Source of the DNA: Sphaerolaimus hirsutus
Lineage: Eukaryota > Nematoda > Chromadorea > Monhysterida > Sphaerolaimidae
NCBI GenBank assembly: GCA_964036195.1
Contig: OZ038459.1
Location: 21,883,206 to 21,947,205 of the forward strand
DNA length: 64,000 nt
Reading direction: 5' to 3'
Of the stretch, positions 11,886-22,818 are shown piece by piece (position 1 is the first letter of the stretch; each line of letters begins with the position of its first letter). The translations under genes and the position numbers were made by a program. Below the pieces are notes generated by a model. It made no database searches. It was given only the letters and a program-made list of their open reading frames with translations, and was not told where the DNA came from.

Positions 11886-12370
11886 GATAAATCCTGATTT
11901 CGATGTAGGTGGAGCCTAAATTTTCATGATTTTCCAGAACGATTTCTAAGTCAAAGGAACAAGTCCCAAAGTTAAAAACTAAAAAGCGCAACCTATTTTT
12001 CTGCTGATTTTTATGGAAGATTCCCGCTAATTGTGTAGATAAACTGTGATTTCAATGTAGGCGGAGTCTAAATTTTCATGATTTTCCAGAACGATTTCTA
12101 AGTCAAAGGAAGAACTCCCAAAGTTAAAACCAAAAAGCGCAACCTATTTTTCTGTTGAGTTTTACGGAAGATTGTCGGTAATTAACGAAATCTCATCACC
12201 AATCTTTTGATAATATAGGCGGAGCTTAAATTTTCATGCTTTTTTTAACAACAGTTTCTCAATCAAAGTAAGAATAAGAAAGTCAAAAAATGAAATCCAT
12301 AACCTATTTTTCCGCTATATTACCAGAGATTTTCGCTAATGAACGAAATCTCAGAAACCAAACTTTTTGA
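11886..12370. repeat. Three degenerate direct repeats of about 150-160 bp
   Basis: Each unit runs 'ggagcctaaattttcatg', then 'agtcaaagga', then 'gcaacctatttttctg', ending with 'ggaagattcccgctaat'-like sequence. The third copy is the most diverged. They lie upstream of the repeat protein, between it and the membrane protein ending at 12815. No coding exon is evident in 12371-12814. Confidence 0.75.
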
Positions 12371-12814
12371 AAAATATGGCACACCGCCAAAAACTTCTCA
12401 AATACTTTCTGAAGGTCCTTGCGTGAGGAAAAATGCGCAAAACTCACGGGCCAAGATGCTCATCACTCCAAAACACGCTGCACTCTTCTACACTATCGGT
12501 AAAACGAATAAATAGCCATAATAAATAAATAACAACCCTCATTTTCTGAAACGATTTCGAAATTTTTATTTATTTACTATTTTAAAATATAACAACGTAT
12601 TTGGATAAAAACTTCTCCTAAGGGAGGAAATAAATATTTTTCTAGCAACATCAAACAGTTGTTCTATGAAAAATAACTAAAAAAACTAAAAAAATCTCAT
12701 AAATCATGTTTCAAAATACGCCACTAAGTATCCTCTTTCATCCTGCGTAAGAAAAACTGCAACTGGATTTTTGAAACAAGGAAAGCATTTGCAGTTTCGT
12801 AAAACTTATTAACT

Positions 12815-14074
12815 CTATAACAAACAATTTTCGTCAGATTCTGCATCGTGCATTTGCCCAGCACCAAAAACGGGGTTGTCCATTTCCATCTGATATGAGC
12901 GCCTTCTGAAGCATAGGCGCCATTTGCAAGTGCGATGTCTGAAATGTCGAGTTTTGAAATGTGTGTTCCAAACAGACATAACACATTCTTATCACGTGAA
13001 GACACTTCACTGCATTCCAATTGCTTCACGATACTTTTACGGGACTTTATCATGGGTTACGGAAATAAATCCTAGTGAAGTATCGTGAAGCAATTGGAAT
13101 GCAGTGAAGTGTCTTCACGCCGGCACTCTGCATCAGTGTGAACTAACTTCACCGCGCATCATCGTGATTAATCTAGTTCACGTGAAGACACTTCACGGCT
13201 TTCTAGATGCCTTACGGGATTTTATGAACTCTGTGTTATAGAAATAAATCCTAGTACTTTATCGTGAAGCATTTGGAATTTTGGCATTGTGCATCACCGT
13301 GAACTAACTTTACCACGCATCCCGTGATTAATGTAGGAATTAATTCTAATATTAAAATCAATGAAAAGTAAAAAAAGCGGGGATTTAAAAATCCATACTT
13401 TTTCCAGTAGAGGACTCCAAAAATAATCCCCATAATTGCAACACAGCCTCCCAAAATGCCAAGGATCACCCCCAATGACCCCTCTCGAGTATTTGTCTGC
13501 TCATCGCTCGACATCGTTGTTCTTGGGCTTATCGTGGTGGTTACTTAAAAAGTAAACTTTTTATTATAAGTATAATATAGGGACATTTTCTATAGAATTC
13601 AAAACTTACCGCAAATAGGCGCACCCACAATATCCAACATTTTCTCACACGGGGTCACACATGGACAATCTATAGTCAATTTCATGTGGGTCAAAAATGG
13701 ATACATGGAATATCAAAAGTAAAAAGTAAAATTGTTTGATTATTTTTGCATTTTTTCCTGTTTTCTTGTTCGGAATCTACATTTTTTCCACACATGAAAC
13801 AGACACCTGGTTTCTCATAAAAAATTTGTTTGAGAGTAGGAAATGCCAAAGCAATGCCAGAACAATTCAATTCTGTGCAAGCATAAAAGTCAATTTTGGA
13901 CAATTTGTTGCTGGTGTAGGTCGAATTATCTGGCCAGAAATCCTCATTTTCATCACAATAACCTTCACTAAAATCGTGAGATTCAAGGCAGCAAAAGAGT
14001 CCAATTTTGGTGCATGTTAAATTCACTTGACCAAAAATAAATAAGCTCAACACAAAACGAAAAAATTGGGACAT
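12815..14074 (-). CDS. Small type I membrane protein, 232 aa, Cys-rich ectodomain
   Basis: Minus-strand exons 14074-13705, 13669-13610, 13543-13399 and 12938-12815 total 699 nt with consistent phases. The N-terminus 'MSQFFRFVLSLFIFG' is a typical signal peptide. It is followed by about 120 residues with 10 or more cysteines (including adjacent CC) and N-glycosylation sites, then a Ser/Thr-rich stalk in exon 3. A single hydrophobic membrane segment lies at about residues 167-191 ('GVILGILGGCVAIMGIIFGV'), followed by Lys-Lys and a very basic juxtamembrane stretch of about 15 residues in exon 4, then an acidic tail. This architecture suits a cell-surface receptor or adhesion protein; no named domain is recognised. 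The first intron is only 35 nt, which is unusually short, and the last (460 nt) contains a foldback element. It lies 158 bp downstream of the 146-aa gene on the same strand. Confidence 0.8.
12995..13270. mobile_element. Foldback element in the last intron of the 232-aa gene
   Basis: 'cactgcattccaattgcttc' (13009) pairs with 'gaagcaattggaatgcagtg' (13090), and 'agtatcgtgaag' words repeat in both orientations up to 13270. It shares the 'cgtgaag...ctagaa...gtgaagtg' vocabulary with the element at 3494-4150, so the two are one family. Confidence 0.75.
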
Positions 14075-14232
14075 TTTATAACGTTAGTGTAGTAATTTAT
14101 TTACGTAATTATTTTTGCCACTTCAAAAACATACAAATGTGTTGTAAGACTAGGAACGGCATAAAATCACAAATATTAAGGTGTTCCAATATTTCTGAGA
14201 CAAATATTTAATAAGCATAAAAATGTCTCATT

Positions 14233-14862
14233 TTATTTCAGATTGTCATCATTAAAATCTTTGAATAAATCTGGACAGTATGCCAAAGCAATCCGATCCA
14301 CATCTCGAGAAGTGTATGGGTTCAATATGTATGTCCCGGTAAGTCCATTTACCTAAAATAATATAGAGAACTGATTTGTCTTTAACATTTCCGGTAAAAA
14401 ATTAATATTTTCAAACCACAGGGAGTGCTTTTGCTTTTTGAAATCCAAATAGTTCATAAACAAGAGCACCAGATTTTGGATCCTGCACTTCATTTATTGG
14501 ATTTGTAGAAGCTGCAAACTGATCAACAATCTGACTGAAAAAATAAATAAATTGAATAATCTGAACACAGCTACTATAACGCATAAAAATTACCTCAATG
14601 CGTCCAATGCAATTTTTCCACGTTGAAGTTCCCGTAAATTTGTACTTCTCCTTAAAATATGATAAATTTTAAAAAACAGAAACAATTAAAAATATTTATA
14701 TGGATTAAATAACCAGATAAATGGAGCCACAATTTGACAAGGATTTTGAAATTGAGGTTTCGGAATTGTGATATCATTCCCATGTAAGACATATTGATTT
14801 AACAAATTTTCAATTTCACCATGACCTGGTGACATCCTAATCATTTTTTTACCACTAGACAT
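14233..14862 (-). CDS. Unknown 146-aa protein, four exons
   Basis: Exons 14862-14714, 14650-14594, 14534-14420 and 14352-14233, all GT-AG, phases consistent, 441 nt including TAA. The introns are about 60-70 nt. The product has no signal peptide or membrane segment and is predicted soluble. An N-terminal basic segment is followed by helical stretches and a C-terminal exon rich in Asp and aromatics ('YCPDLFKDFNDDN'). I do not recognise the family. The same orientation and the small gap (158 bp) to the 232-aa membrane protein suggest closely packed or co-transcribed genes. It is divergent from the 279-aa gene at 15947. The first AUG was chosen; a second in-frame Met lies six codons downstream. 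Confidence 0.83.
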
Positions 14863-15274
14863 TTTTTAAAGTGTTGAATTACCTATACTTTGAGCTCCTT
14901 TTATAGTTGAAAACAGTAAACAATGTCTCAGAACTTAAAACACACCTATAAACCTCTGTGGTTGGTGTTATCACTAACGTTATTAGATGTCAGGAATCTA
15001 AAGGGTGTTTTTAAATAACTAAATAAAAATCAAATAAAAATAAAAATAAAAAAGCAGGAGATGTATAGGTGATTGGAGTGTTAGTAATTTATGCATGAGT
15101 GCATTTAAATATAAAATGTTATCTAAAAATCAAATCTCCAAACGTCTCGTTCAACTAGTAATTTCTCCTAAAGATAAAACATGGTTAAAAAAGTAATTTA
15201 AGTGTTGAGTGTTCTAAAACACATAAATTTATTCTTTGCAGTGTCTAAGTGAGAACTACTACCTAGGTATTAAA
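14863..15274. other. Shared upstream region of divergent genes
   Basis: AT-rich sequence between the minus-strand start at 14862 and the palindrome beginning about 15275. There are short AAAT-type simple repeats near 15030 and no supported coding frame. Confidence 0.4.
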
Positions 15275-15850
15275 AATATAACTAAGTGCCAGTTTTGACA
15301 TGACACCATAAAAATTTGGTGTCGGTTCTGCAAATGGCACATAGAGAATATTTTTGTACCTAGATTTCTCAGACTGTCTAGGTACCACTTCAAACATGAA
15401 ACCATAAAAACTTGATATCCGAGTGTTCTAAAATACATAAATTGTGGTGTGACTCAGGAAGTGGTACACAGACCACCCTTCGTATCTAGGGACACGTTGG
15501 CACACAGTACCTCTTCTGGCATGACACCATAAAAAATTTAACGGTTAATTCAAGAAAAAATTGGTCTCATTTCTGGAGGTCTGTAAGTTACACTTCTGAA
15601 AAGGATATAAATTTTTTACCTGAGTCAATATCAAATTTTTTATGGTCTCATACCAAAGAGGTACCTAGACTGTCTGTGTGCCAACGCGTGCCTAGATACA
15701 AAGGGGTGGTCTGTGTACCACTTCCGGACTAGCCACCAAATTTTTGTGATCTCATGCTAGTAGTGACACATAGACAGTCTGTGTGTCATTTCTGACCAGG
15801 TACAAATTTGGTATCATTTTTGAAGTGGCACCATAAAAGAGTTGGTACCA
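15275..15850. mobile_element. Long palindromic element upstream of the 279-aa gene
   Basis: The arms pair across a centre near 15590: 'gaagtggtacacagaccacc' (15460) against 'ggtggtctgtgtaccacttc' (15705), and 'ctagggacacgttggcacac' against its complement near 15680. 'gacaccataaaa' and its inverse recur at the outer ends. It sits about 100 bp before the start codon at 15947. Confidence 0.75.
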
Positions 15851-15946
15851 ATCAACACCACCATTTATAAACATCATAAAAGAAATGCTTGTATAAAAGA
15901 AAGCAGCTTGCACAAAATTTTCAAAAGCAAGAAAAGACACAAGAAA

Positions 15947-17038
15947 ATGGCGTCTTACATGCCTGAAGAAGCTGAAAGGTACATATTTCACCTTTGACTC
16001 TTCATAAAAATTTTAACTTATTCCTGAATTTATATTTTAGGCAAAATGGACTGTTAATGGACCCGACCACTGATGAAACTAAGACAACCCTAAAAGGAAA
16101 ATGTAAATGAAATATTTTACTTAAACTTAATAGTTTTTAACATCTTCACTCAAAATATATTTTCAGCTCTAAAGGAACTGAAACAACATTTTGGAAGAAT
16201 AAAACAAAGAGCGCTCAAAAAATACCAAAAAAATTCAAAATATGAAAAGGTAAATACAAAAAAAGCAAATAAAGCAGCGAGAAAAGCCGCCCAAGCATTT
16301 GCTTGCTACAAAGTAACGAATGTAACATTGGATTTAATTGAAAAATCTGAGAATGGGGTGAACCTGACAGAAGGTGAGCAAGAATTCCTTCTTGCTGAAA
16401 ATATGGGAGAAATTATTTCTGCACAGGAGGGCTTGAACAATGAAATGAATGAAACCGCTGAAGAAGTAAGTAAAATAAATAGATATTTATATTTTAAATA
16501 TTTAAAAAAATATATTAAAATATATTTAAACAGGAATTTGTGGACGTTGAGAAACCATCTGGGAATGAGAATGCCTCGTCTTCAAATATGATGGTTGGAA
16601 CCACTTTGTCATTTTTTCTGAAATAAAAACACACAAATACATTTATTATAGTGGTATCCAACCATTGGAATGCTCCCGCCGCCTCCCACACCACCAATCT
16701 TCAGTGAACATGGATTTCCTGAATCACCCCCAGAGAGTTTTAATGGGTGTGGTCATGTTTGCAATGGGCTGTGGAAAAATGGTGCACTGTCTAAGAACCA
16801 AGAAAACGACATGGCAAAGACCACTGAAAATGATCAAACTCAAAATATCACAACACAATTGAAGAAGACCCTCAAAAAGAATGAAATACCAAAATCCCGC
16901 AAAATACCAATGCCCCCCAAACGACAACCTTTGTTACTATCGACCCACGGTTTAACATCATCAAGTGACGATGATCAAGACGTTGATTGGAATCAGTTGA
17001 GAAATGAATTGGAAAAGGTTAATTTAGATGCTCACTGA
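15947..17038 (+). CDS. Unknown 279-aa basic/acidic protein, five exons
   Basis: Exons 15947-15978, 16041-16102, 16167-16465, 16534-16593 and 16652-17038; all junctions GT-AG, phases agree, 840 nt including TGA. It begins at an ATG in a good context, 'aaaatggcg'. Residues about 35-75 are very Lys/Arg-rich, which would suit DNA, RNA or histone contact (inference). A proline-rich patch 'LPPPPTPP' follows in the last exon, then Lys-rich sequence and an acidic Ser-Asp cluster 'SSSDDDQDVDW', which resembles casein-kinase-2 sites. The end is predicted helical. There is no signal peptide or membrane segment. The family is unknown. The 3' end is duplicated downstream at 17505-17746. Confidence 0.87.
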
Positions 17039-17149
17039 CTCTAAAAAGCCTGAAAACCTTCTAGTCTGAAAATCTTCTATCGGGTTTTAACAATTTAAAT
17101 CAATCTAAACTATATAACAGCAGACTTAGAAATTTAAACCTTTGTTGGC

Positions 17150-17490
17150 AATAGGAATACTTCACGATGCATCACATACCCATTTCTGCAATGTTTTTAG
17201 TAAATCTATATCACAGACAAGTCATTTCCACCTTTTTCACGGTTCGTTACATATGCACAAAATTCTTGTACGCCAAATGACTGTGTCCAACTAGTTTTCA
17301 GGTAAAAGTAATGACTCACATGGGCACAACCATTTTGGGCACACATGCATTTTGTCCATAAGTAACGAACCCTGAAAAAGGTGAAAATAACCTGACCTCA
17401 AGTGACATTTCTATGATATAGATTTAGAAAAAACATTGCAGAAATGGGTATGTGATGCATCGTGAAGTATTCCCATTGCCAACAAAGGTT
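17150..17490. mobile_element. Palindromic element, copy related to 2510-2780
   Basis: 'cacgatgcatcacataccca' (17162) and its complement 'tgggtatgtgatgcatcgtg' (17445) mark the arms. Inside, 'cctttttcacggttcgtta' opposes 'taacgaaccctgaaaaagg'. It lies between the 279-aa gene and its partial duplicate. Confidence 0.85.
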
Positions 17491-17504
17491 TAAATTTCTA
17501 AGCT

Positions 17505-17746
17505 TGGTGTTACAACTTATAGAAGGTATTTGTCCCAAATGTAAATATATTCCATCAAAAATACTTACGCAGAAAGCTGATAAATGTCCAGAAAATATAC
17601 CAAAACCACGTAAAATAGCAATGCCCACCAAAAAACCTTTGTTAGTATCGACCCGCTGTTTGACATCATCAAGTGACGATGATCAAGACGTTGACTGGAA
17701 TCAGTTGCGAAATGAATTGGAAAAGGTTAATTTAAATGCTCACTGA
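17505..17746 (+). pseudogene. Duplicated 3' end of the 279-aa gene
   Basis: From about 17590 the frame repeats the last 50 or so codons of the 279-aa protein with scattered substitutions, including the 'SSSDDDQDVDW' motif and the final Ala-His-stop. No upstream exons of the parent are present, so it is a partial copy. The segment before it (17505-17600) is repeated again at about 17985-18080 just before the next gene, indicating two rounds of local duplication. Confidence 0.8.
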
Positions 17747-17837
17747 CTGTAAAAAGCCTGAAAACCTTCTATCGGGTTGTAACAATTTAAATCAATTTTC
17801 TTAACAATCTAACACCAGGCTTAGAAATTTAAACCTT

Positions 17838-17965
17838 ATTGACAATGACGAGACTTCACGATGCATTAGATACCCATTTCTGCTGTATAATATTTATAAT
17901 AATATACAGCAGTAATGGGTATCTAATGCATTGTGAAGTGTCGTCATTGTCAACAAGCTGTAAAT
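17838..17965. repeat. Near-perfect hairpin
   Basis: 'gacaatgacgagacttcacg' (17841) pairs with 'tgtgaagtgtcgtcattgtc' (17935) around a centre rich in 'ataatatttataataat'. The terminal sequence matches the arms of the elements at 17150 and 2510, so this is a deleted member of the same family. Confidence 0.85.
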
Positions 17966-18086
17966 TTCTAAACCTGCTGTTAGAACTTATAGAAGGTATT
18001 TCTCCCAAATCTAAAATATTCCATCATAAATACTTACGCAGAAAGCTGATAAATGTCCAGAAAATACTGAAAGACAAATACTCATA

Positions 18087-19388
18087 ATGAACACTCATAA
18101 TGACAATGAAATGGAAACAAATCATGATCCAGTTACTGAGCCCAATAAAAAACCTCCGTGGTACCGGAAAATTTGTGCACAGGATATCAATTTTACACCA
18201 ACTATTCCCTCAACAGTACCAGTGATCATCCCCACTGTAAATCCAACAGGTAGCCTATCTTATGAGTTTTACATTATATTTATGTATTTTATAATCAATT
18301 AAAAAAGCAGGAATGCTGGCTATTTGGGAATCAAATGTAAAAATTGCACGAAGAGTTCATGTCTCAACTTCCCATCCGATGGCACAAATCGATGCTAATT
18401 TTATCATTCAACCCGATGAACTCTTCTCTACCGCTGAAGCAAAGAACTCTCAAGGACATCCTGAAGCAGGTAACAAATACATAAATACTTACTTAAATCT
18501 ATTTATACCGAAATCTATACTTAACCTACAGAAGCTGAAGAATCCCGAATATATGGACAAAGTACAGAAAACAATGGTCCAATATTCTCAGAAAATCAAA
18601 ATCAAAAGCAGAACCCTTTAATGGCCCATGATCACTATAATGAATTAGGTGGAATAGGAATCAATGCAACTCACTCATGCGATTCCTGTTACAATATTTT
18701 TTTGGCTGAAAGAGATCAATATCCACCAATGCATATAGTGGTAAACATTTCATCTCATTACATTCATTATACTATACCCAAAAGTACTAACAAGCACACA
18801 AAACACAGAGTCATACAGAACTTGATGGGGGCGCTCTGAAAAATCGCATTCGTATTGGATGTGATAAACAGGCAATTGAAGAAAAAATCGAGGAACTGGA
18901 AAATCTCGCTGTAATGGAAGGTATGTAAAAAGATTATAACTAAAAAGATATCATTTTTGATACTGTGTGACACTGTTTTTCCAGATCATATACCTGAGGG
19001 GCGCTTTGTCCACTTCCATACATCAATTCAAAATGCAATAAATTGTCTATCTCCTGAAGAAAGATGTCGCACAGCTGTCCAAAAACTGAAACTGCAAATA
19101 TCCTACCCAGTTTCTGATGGAAAAATCTTTTATTTAAGGTAAAACTCCATTTTTGTGGTGAGTCTAAAACTATCAATTTTTTGATTTTACACCTGTATAC
19201 TACCCAGGTGCCACGGACAGTGCATGACACCACAAACACATATACTTGTGTTAAGATGCCTTACGTGCGGGGAAATGGAAAATGTGCGCTTCCCACCGCA
19301 AAATCTACGCAACACAAAACTTATTTTAGGGAAGCTTGACATTGATGAAACCAGCAAGCAGGAGGGAATAACAAAAGAATGGTATTAA
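18087..19388 (+). CDS. Unknown 325-aa protein with zinc-ribbon-like C-terminus
   Basis: Exons 18087-18249, 18311-18469, 18532-18740, 18809-18920, 18985-19138 and 19208-19388; GT-AG throughout, phases consistent, 978 nt including TAA. The introns are 61-69 nt. The N-terminus is polar and proline-containing. A CxxC pair ('HSCDSC') lies near residues 157-160. The last exon has 'CHGQC', then 17 residues, then 'CLTC', a C-x3-C...C-x2-C arrangement that could bind zinc (inference). A Glu-rich helix and a central conserved-looking block precede it. No membrane segment. The family is not recognised. It begins only 341 bp after the partial duplicate of the 279-aa gene and is on the same strand. Confidence 0.86.
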
Positions 19389-19890
19389 GAAGGTTATTTT
19401 TGATATTTTTTAATTTATAAATACCCACAATACTCACATAAATCAAAGATCACCAACCTCATATAAATACCCACATTAAACTTATAGAAATAGAGTTGAA
19501 AAGTTGTTTAAATAAGCGCCATAAACAAAATTTAATTCAACATTATCGGCACATAACATATTCAGGTATACATAGTAAATGCATACTCTTTACAAAATAC
19601 TTTTCTCCAACGACATGGGATCAGTAAAAAATGGCAGAGTATTTTCCCTTACAGTTGAATTTGATTTATTATGACATGTTTTACTTTACTAGAAAACGGA
19701 AAATGAAATAGAAAACAGATAAATTTCCCTTCGGAAAGCGGAAAACGGAAAAATGCTTTCCACTTGCCATATAAGGGAACAGGAAACTGGAAAATGGAAA
19801 AACGGAAAACACGAAGTTGATACCCTTAAAATCTTAATTAACCCATGAAATGAAAAAGTATGAAAGCCTTTTTCCCTTTCCTTTTTATAG
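19389..19890. other. Intergenic or intronic, purine-rich
   Basis: 19625-19830 contains many 'ggaaaacggaaaa'-like words. I found no exon with the phase needed to join the downstream exon at 19891, so the 5' part of that gene may lie here undetected. Confidence 0.4.
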
Positions 19891-20717
19891 GTTCACAACG
19901 ACTATAGTATTGTATTCTGTGATGTATTTCAGTCTTTTGGAACACATGTTTCTGGGACTACTCAATATTCTATCATACATTTCCAACCAGAAGGTGGACA
20001 CAGAATGGATATTGGACAAATTGGTGAATTAAATGTTGCCTGGCGCATGATAAACTACAGTAACGATGATAATTCTATATCTGTTCTACAAAATACAATA
20101 GAAAATGAAGGTATTCAATTTATTATCAAACTTATGGGATAAATCGCTTAATCTTCATAATACGCATTGTTCACAGTGATTAAAATATTTACCGTATTAC
20201 CTCAAATTATCCCCCCTTGAATTAAAACCCCCTCGAATTAACCCCCCTCAAAATGGACTGGGGAAATAATAAACCCCCTCGAAATACCCACCCTTCGGAA
20301 TGATATACGTCATGTACATAATAAATACGTCATGTATGCAATGTACATGATGTATATTACTGTTAATTTGCATTGGAGTAGTTTGTGTAGCTATCTAGGT
20401 TTTTATGTATAAATATATCCTGTTTGGACATATTTATTACCTATTTTGGGTACGCAAATGCTTAGTATTTACTAAGTTCCTTACGAAAATTGCTGACGAA
20501 ATAATAAAACCCTCCTCAAATAAACCCCTCGAATTAACCCCCCTCAAATTTTGCTGGCGAAATAATAAACCCCCATCGGGGTATTTCGAGGTAATATGAT
20601 AATCTCACAATTTGATAAATAATTCAACCAATAAATCAAAATAAGCTCCCAAATGTTATGAATATACTTAGCGTAGAAATCTTTCCAACAGAAACACTTA
20701 TTAATTTAAAGTCCTAA
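19891..20717 (+). CDS. Partial gene model, last two exons (81 codons)
   Basis: An acceptor 'ctttttatag' opens a 220-nt exon (19891-20110) with a clean frame ending at a GT in phase 1. A second exon, 20692-20717, completes the codon and ends in TAA eight codons later. The encoded segment is soluble, with beta-like pattern and aromatic and His residues; the family is unknown. The upstream exon is missing. It could instead be an alternative 3' end of the 325-aa gene, but no in-phase donor convinces me. The 581-nt intron is mostly a foldback element. The stop lies about 42 bp from the convergent stop of the minus-strand gene at 20760. Confidence 0.6.
20189..20602. mobile_element. 'Regex-like' foldback element with CCCCTCGAAATA arms, intronic
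   Basis: It starts 'accgtattacctcaaatta' and ends 'ggggtatttcgaggtaatat', with C-rich words 'accccctcgaa' inside. The same family occurs at 22494-22690, 27520-27915, 34350-34790 and 39465-39815. It occupies most of the intron 20111-20691. Confidence 0.85.
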
Positions 20718-20759
20718 AAATAAAAAAAGGTCTCACATCCCTTGAGAGAATATAAAACA

Positions 20760-21676
20760 CTAGTGACTACTCGATGGCATTGTTGAAGAAAGATCATACT
20801 TACTACTCGATGCCATTGTTGAAGAACCGCCATACTTACTACTCGATGTCATTGTTGAAGAACTGCCGTATAAAAATGTCTGCGCTCTATCGACAACTTG
20901 AACATCCTTAGAATCATCAGGTTGAGCTTCTATCAGTTTAAAACGAATTGAATGATTTATCATTCCACTTTCACTTTTTTCAGTAATAGCTCTCAAATGA
21001 ACACGTTGATCCCCATTTACGGCAACTCCAACAATAATTTTTGAGCCACCAATGTCGGCAATACATTTTAGGCTAGACAGAATAACATCTCATAATAATA
21101 TCAATAAAAGATATAATTTTTCTCGTGATTTTTAAGAAATTCGTGGGAATTCGAGGGCTAATTCGAGAAAAAATACAACATATCTTGTATTTATATTATT
21201 TTTGATAAATTATTATGTATAGCACTGTAGCAGCAGGGCACGTGCACTGAAAGTTCACCAGAGACAACAATATTCGTCGCCTGGATCCTCCCCGGTCGAT
21301 TTCCCAACCCATCAAAAATACCTATCATAAGGAGACCATTTGGACCCTGCAAAACTTCCATTTCTTAACGATCTTTAAAATAAAATTCCATAAGAAGTGT
21401 CGAAATTTCAAAAAACTCACAGTTACCATAGTCCCATGAAAACGTTTCCTTGGGTCATTTCCTGGTAACGGTGGGTAAGCTTTCAAATCCACAGTTAAAT
21501 GAATACCCATAAATTCACCACTGTATATCCATTCGCCTTCTAAAAGTAAAATACCAGATGAAAAATTTACATAATAAATCTTTTTCCAAAAATTGCATGA
21601 ATATCTCACCACTGTTGAACTGGTAGTGAGCAACTCGTTTAAATCCTGGATTATATTCCCTAACCACTTCAGACAT
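20760..21676 (-). CDS. Paralogue 1 of a three-gene cluster, 200 aa
   Basis: Minus-strand exons 21676-21610, 21539-21421, 21346-21259 and 21088-20760, phases consistent, 603 nt including TAG. The family is unknown, but it is clearly related to the two genes upstream (21776-22400 and 22819-23501). All share an early 'G-x-aromatic-x-x-x-G-x-x-x-G' segment, a first core intron in phase 0 just after a hydrophobic strand, and a C-terminal beta-rich block. The C-terminus here is a low-complexity tail with three 'SSTMxSSSK' repeats, absent from the paralogues. An in-frame ATG seven codons upstream (21697) is possible; 21676 was chosen because it gives the Met-Ser-Glu start seen in paralogue 2. Confidence 0.8.
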
Positions 21677-21775
21677 TTTTGTTTTGACACTTTTCATGCA
21701 AAATATTTCAACTAAACGAAGCTCAAAACGTTTTAGAACTGATAGCAGTAAAAACTAGTGTTTCTAGAAAGTTGG

Positions 21776-22400
21776 CTAAGTAGTAAAAATGTCGGTAATG
21801 CAAACATTCAGAAGGGGCATCTTTTGGGCATTCGATACAGTATTCACTAAATCTGAGACCACATCAATTATTTCAGGAGCCCCAGGCAAATCACCAAAAT
21901 CAATACAATAATTTAGTTTACTGGGCTGCGTTCCAAACTCCATCATAATTGCCAAAAACGAATCCCCTAAACGTGGATTCACAACACCCCTAAAATGAAA
22001 TGAACTATTAGACAGAATAGATTCAACCATCATCACAATCCTGATATCTTCCAGAAAACCTAAACCAAAAGAAAATGGAAGACCGGTAGAAATTTCACCC
22101 AGAATTTCCACTTTTGTACTTTTTACTTGTTGACTTTCAAACGGCTGCATATCGACAAACAACATGCACTGTCCAGAATTGCTCTAAAAATAGACAAAGC
22201 TTTGCCTCTATTAAAGACTTCAAAACAAAATCACAAACCATTGTGATACGTCCAATCATATCTTTTCCATTTTTCACTGGTGGAAATGCTTGGAGAAATA
22301 TGTGAACATTAATGCCATTTAGTTTTCCAAAAAAACGCCAAATTCCGCACACTTTTGAAAACTTTGAGGCAAACACCTCTTCTATTTTTCCCTCAGACAT
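21776..22400 (-). CDS. Paralogue 2 of a three-gene cluster, 172 aa
   Basis: Exons 22400-22239, 22183-22099 and 22047-21776 give 519 nt including TAG. The 51-nt second intron was called because its position and phase (G|AT) match exactly the intron of paralogue 1; reading through would also stay open, so retention is possible. The product is beta-rich and soluble, starts Met-Ser-Glu and has no signal peptide. It ends 100 bp before the start of paralogue 1 on the same strand. Function unknown. Confidence 0.78.
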
Positions 22401-22493
22401 AACGTAAATATTGAAATATTAAAAATTTTCAATTCACTAAAATGTTGGATGGTTTGGAACTAAGCTCAGAAAAAAAGACATTAATTTTTATTA

Positions 22494-22690
22494 GATACCA
22501 TATTTCCTTGATATTTTCCCAGGGGGTTTATTCTAAGTGGTGTATTATTTCATCAAAAAATTTTGGTAAAGTTGGGTTATGGGTATTTTGAGAGATATAT
22601 TTTTTTCTCAGCTTAAACATACCTGGGGGAATAGTATTTATGAGGGGGTTAATTCAAAGTTGGGTGGAGATATTTCAAGAAAATATGGTC
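22494..22690. mobile_element. Small foldback element between paralogues
   Basis: 'ataccatatttccttgata' at the left and 'tttcaagaaaatatggtc' at the right are inverted ends of the same family as 20189-20602; the interior has 'gggggtttattc' and 'gagggggttaattc'. Confidence 0.7.
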
Positions 22691-22818
22691 TCTTAAATTT
22701 GGAAAAAATACCACAAGTGTTCTTATCAAAACTTAAATGAGCTATTAAAGTGTGTGGAACATAAATGTAAAATGGAAGAAAACGAGACGTTCCTATTTTT
22801 ATGGTATACACACACATA

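Noticed and set aside
11602-14352. Homology between the first exon of the repeat protein and the last exon of the 146-aa gene (both contain AYCPxLxxDF-like residues)
   Set aside because: Only about ten residues match, and the flanks do not; too short to distinguish from chance.
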